Assembly: GCA_041572755.1 (NCBI GenBank)
Contig: JBFFRY010000063.1
Location: 1-5,830, forward strand
DNA: 5,830 bases
Origin: JBFELU01 sp041572755
GTDB lineage: Bacteria > Actinomycetota > Acidimicrobiia > Spongiisociales > UBA11373
Direction of reading: 5' to 3'
Shown in pieces: positions 4,370 through 5,830 of the stretch (within the stretch, counting starts at the first letter, position 1; every line of letters starts with the position of its first letter). The notes beneath the pieces are model-generated. The model saw only the letters and a program-made list of their open reading frames with translations, ran no database searches and was not told where the DNA came from. A program made the translations under genes and the position numbers.

Positions 4370-5830
4370 GTGAGCCGGCCTGGAGACGACGAGGGCTTCC
4401 ACCCCCATCCGGGCGACCCCTGGCATCCAGAGTGGTCGGAGACCGACGACGCCACCGAGGGGCGGGTCGACGACCGTCGCGATCGCCGTCGCGGACGGTT
4501 CGGTCGGCGCCGTCAGCGCAAGGACGAGGAGTCCAACCCGGTCGTCAGGCCCCCCACCTATGCGCCGTCGGACGATTGGGACGCCGCCTCGCTGGTCGAT
4601 CGTGCCGAGGAGCAGCAGCTGGAGCGATGGAGTATTCCCGAGTCCGATGCGCCGGCGTGGACCGACGACGGTGTCGGTTCGGCGGAGTTCGAGTCGGTGT
4701 TCACCGTCGGCGGTGCTCCCGTGGCCGACGAGACCGAGATGCCCGAATCGCCGCCGGCGCCTGAGGCCGAGCCGCCGGCACCGGCAGCCAACGATCTGAC
4801 CCGGGCCGCCCGGGAGGCGATGGAAGCCTTGAGCGGCCAACCCGTCGAGGAGACCCCGGCCGATGGCTCTTCGGATGAGCCCGCGTTGGAGCTCATCGAA
4901 GGAGAGGCGGAGGAGGCCCTCGGGGTTGAGCCGGTCCTGGAGCCTGCTGAGGAGTCCGCTGTCGAACCGATGGCGGAGGTCGCCGAGGAGGTCGTCGAGG
5001 AGCCGGCTGAAGAGCCCGAACCCGTGGTCGGGGTGGTCGAGGAGCCGGGGGAGCCCGAGCCGGGGCCGCTGGTGGAACTGCTCGAGCAGGTCGGCGAGCC
5101 GGCTGAAGAGCCCGAACCCGTGGTCGGGGTGGTCGAGGAGCCGGGGGAGCCCGAGCCGGGGCCGCTGGTGGAACTGCTCGAGCAGGTCGAGGAGCCGGCC
5201 CTGGAGGTTCACGACGAGCCGGAGACGGTGTTGCCACAACTCGCCGACGACGTGCCGGCCTCGCTCGTCGACGAAGAGGATGAAGACCTCGAGGCCTGGG
5301 AGGCCTTCGCCGCCGGGGAGGCCGTCGAGATCGAGGAGACGGCTGCCGGCGTCGATGAGCCGGCGGGGATGCCCGGAGACGAACCCATCGGGGTCGTTGG
5401 TGATTCGGTGGGGGAGGCTGCCGAGGAGTTCGCCGAGGAGCCCGGGGAGGTCGCGGCGGAGTGGGCCGAGGAGCCGGTGGCGAAGCGGCGCTGGTGGCAG
5501 CGCCGCAAGGAGACGGCGGTCTGGCCTGAAGAGGAATACGAGGAGTATGCGGAGCCGGCCGATGAGTGGGCCGAGGAGCCGATCGAGGGGGTTGGTGAAG
5601 GTGTCTCCGTCGAGGAGTTCGCCGAGGAGCCCGGGGAGACCGCCGAGGAGTGGGCCGAGGAGCCCGGGGAGGCCGCGGCGGAGTGGGCCGAGGAGCCGGT
5701 TGATGAGTGGGTCGAGGAGCCGGTGGCGAAGCGGCGCTGGTGGCAGCGCCGCAAGGAGACGGCGGTCTGGCCTGAAGAGGAATACGAGGAGTATGCGGAG
5801 CCGGCCGATGAGTGGGCCGAGGAGCCGATC
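4370..5830 (+). CDS. Acidic, repeat-rich disordered protein, 3' end missing; possible N-terminal extension of CdsA
   Basis: The frame is open for 487 codons and leaves the window without a stop. I do not recognise a folded domain. Residues 1-30 are rich in His, Pro, Trp and acid. Residues 35-51 form a strongly basic Arg cluster (D-R-R-D-R-R-R-G-R-F-G-R-R-R-Q-R-K). From about 115 onward the chain is dominated by Glu, Pro, Ala and Val, as expected for intrinsic disorder. Residues 211-242 and 243-274 are a nearly identical 32-residue tandem repeat. From about 352 to the end, short [FW]-[AV]-E-E-P units recur, and two copies of a 42-residue block carry the basic island K-R-R-W-W-Q-R-R-K (372-380 and 454-462) followed by E-E-E-Y-E-E-Y. 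No signal peptide or membrane segment is visible. Known gene order puts cdsA after frr in actinobacteria, and actinobacterial CdsA often has a low-complexity N-terminus, so this may be an oversized CdsA leader; a separate protein, or another protein with an acidic N-terminal domain as in FtsY, is also possible. That it is coding is well supported by the ribosome site, the spacing and the in-frame repeat periods (multiples of three). Confidence 0.8.
   Translation, partial: MSRPGDDEGFHPHPGDPWHPEWSETDDATEGRVDDRRDRRRGRFGRRRQRKDEESNPVVRPPTYAPSDDWDAASLVDRAEEQQLERWSIPESDAPAWTDDGVGSAEFESVFTVGGAPVADETEMPESPPAPEAEPPAPAANDLTRAAREAMEALSGQPVEETPADGSSDEPALELIEGEAEEALGVEPVLEPAEESAVEPMAEVAEEVVEEPAEEPEPVVGVVEEPGEPEPGPLVELLEQVGEPAEEPEPVVGVVEEPGEPEPGPLVELLEQVEEPALEVHDEPETVLPQLADDVPASLVDEEDEDLEAWEAFAAGEAVEIEETAAGVDEPAGMPGDEPIGVVGDSVGEAAEEFAEEPGEVAAEWAEEPVAKRRWWQRRKETAVWPEEEYEEYAEPADEWAEEPIEGVGEGVSVEEFAEEPGETAEEWAEEPGEAAAEWAEEPVDEWVEEPVAKRRWWQRRKETAVWPEEEYEEYAEPADEWAEEPI
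5000..5191 (+). repeat. 96-bp in-frame tandem duplication
   Basis: Bases 5000-5095 and 5096-5191 are two head-to-tail copies differing only in the last codon (GGC against GAG), that is 94 of 96 bases identical. Each copy encodes 32 residues beginning E-P-A-E-E-P-E-P-V-V and ending in L-V-E-L-L-E-Q-V. Identity at third positions shows a recent duplication or gene conversion rather than old repeats kept by selection on the protein. Confidence 0.95.
5485..5506 (+). repeat. Perfect inverted repeat inside the first basic island
   Basis: GCGGCGCT at 5485-5492 and AGCGCCGC at 5499-5506 are exact reverse complements around the six-base loop GGTGGC. It encodes the R-R-W-W-Q-R-R core, which is itself nearly symmetric. 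The same hairpin recurs 246 bases downstream. Confidence 0.85.
5731..5752 (+). repeat. Perfect inverted repeat inside the second basic island
   Basis: This is the second copy of the 8-bp stem, 6-base loop palindrome, at 5731-5738 and 5745-5752, identical to the one at 5485-5506. Confidence 0.85.

Larger units (their letters stand above)
5423..5830 (+). repeat. Degenerate [FW]-[AV]-E-E-P minisatellite-like units
   Basis: An aromatic residue followed by A or V, then E-E-P, occurs eight times. The aromatic codons start at 5429 (F), 5462, 5567, 5618 (F), 5651, 5684, 5708 and 5813. Most are preceded by GAG and followed by CCG or CCC. The units overlap the longer direct repeat and appear to be the building block from which it grew. 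Confidence 0.8.
5459..5830 (+). repeat. Long direct repeat, two copies 246 bp apart
   Basis: Bases 5459-5584 recur at 5705-5830 with one difference in 126 (GCC against GTC at the third codon). The offset of 246 bases is 82 codons, so the frame is kept. The repeat encodes E-W-[AV]-E-E-P-V-A, the basic island, T-A-V-W-P-E-E-E-Y-E-E-Y and then A-D-E-W-A-E-E-P-I. The second copy runs to the window edge, so the full repeat length and copy number are unknown. The spacer 5585-5704 is itself built of related [FW]-A-E-E-P units. Confidence 0.95.

Noticed and set aside
5015..5180. G-quadruplex motif in the 96-bp repeats
   Set aside because: Each copy has only three tracts of four or five G, separated by loops of more than ten bases, so a stable quadruplex is not supported from sequence alone.
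3716..5239. 507-codon open frame on the minus strand
   Set aside because: It lies antisense to frr and the acidic ORF, has no recognisable domain, and its Leu/Arg/Gly repeats simply mirror the + strand repeats. High GC removes stop codons from this frame.
5209..5754. Ser-rich minus-strand frame resembling a secreted Ser-rich repeat protein
   Set aside because: It is the antisense of the Glu-rich repeats (CTC/TCC-type codons). It has no credible start or ribosome site, and the + strand frame has both.
5423..5830. CRISPR array
   Set aside because: The repeats are in-frame coding units with multiple-of-three periods and related spacers, not constant short repeats with unique spacers.

Overview
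The window is high-GC bacterial DNA with the gene order xerC - sigma-28-type sigma factor (whiG-like) - rpsB - tsf - pyrH - frr - (large acidic ORF). This order is known from Actinobacteria: the xerC...rpsB-tsf...pyrH-frr-cdsA order of mycobacteria, and whiG close to rpsB-tsf-pyrH-frr in Streptomyces. The strong GTG-start usage, the GC-rich third positions and a short Thermus-sized EF-Ts fit a deep or uncultured actinobacterial lineage, for example Acidimicrobiia. That placement is inference; no rRNA or lineage marker is present.

Layout. Positions 1-831 hold a XerC-type tyrosine recombinase whose start lies left of the window; all six catalytic residues are present. Its last 26 bases overlap the sigma factor at 806-1603. 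A 116-base gap (1604-1719) follows, the only sizeable intergenic region. It carries a good -10 box and a GC-rich hairpin, and is best read as the promoter and leader of the translation operon. From 1720 to 4345 come ribosomal protein S2, elongation factor Ts, UMP kinase and ribosome recycling factor, overlapping or separated by only 2-13 bases and so very probably co-transcribed. Their products supply a 30S protein, the EF-Tu exchange factor, UDP for nucleotide synthesis and the factor that splits post-termination ribosomes.

From 4370 to the right edge there is a continuous reading frame of 487 codons with a strong Shine-Dalgarno sequence and no stop. It encodes a very acidic, Pro/Glu-rich, repeat-built and almost certainly disordered polypeptide. 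It has an Arg-rich patch near its N-terminus and two identical basic Trp-containing islands (K-R-R-W-W-Q-R-R-K). Actinobacterial frr is usually followed by cdsA (CDP-diacylglycerol synthase), so this may be a giant N-terminal extension of CdsA or a separate protein preceding it; the window ends before this can be decided. This ORF, with its 96-bp tandem duplication and a 246-bp-spaced repeat, is the most unusual thing here.

Everything is on the + strand. The long minus-strand open frames are shadows caused by high GC.
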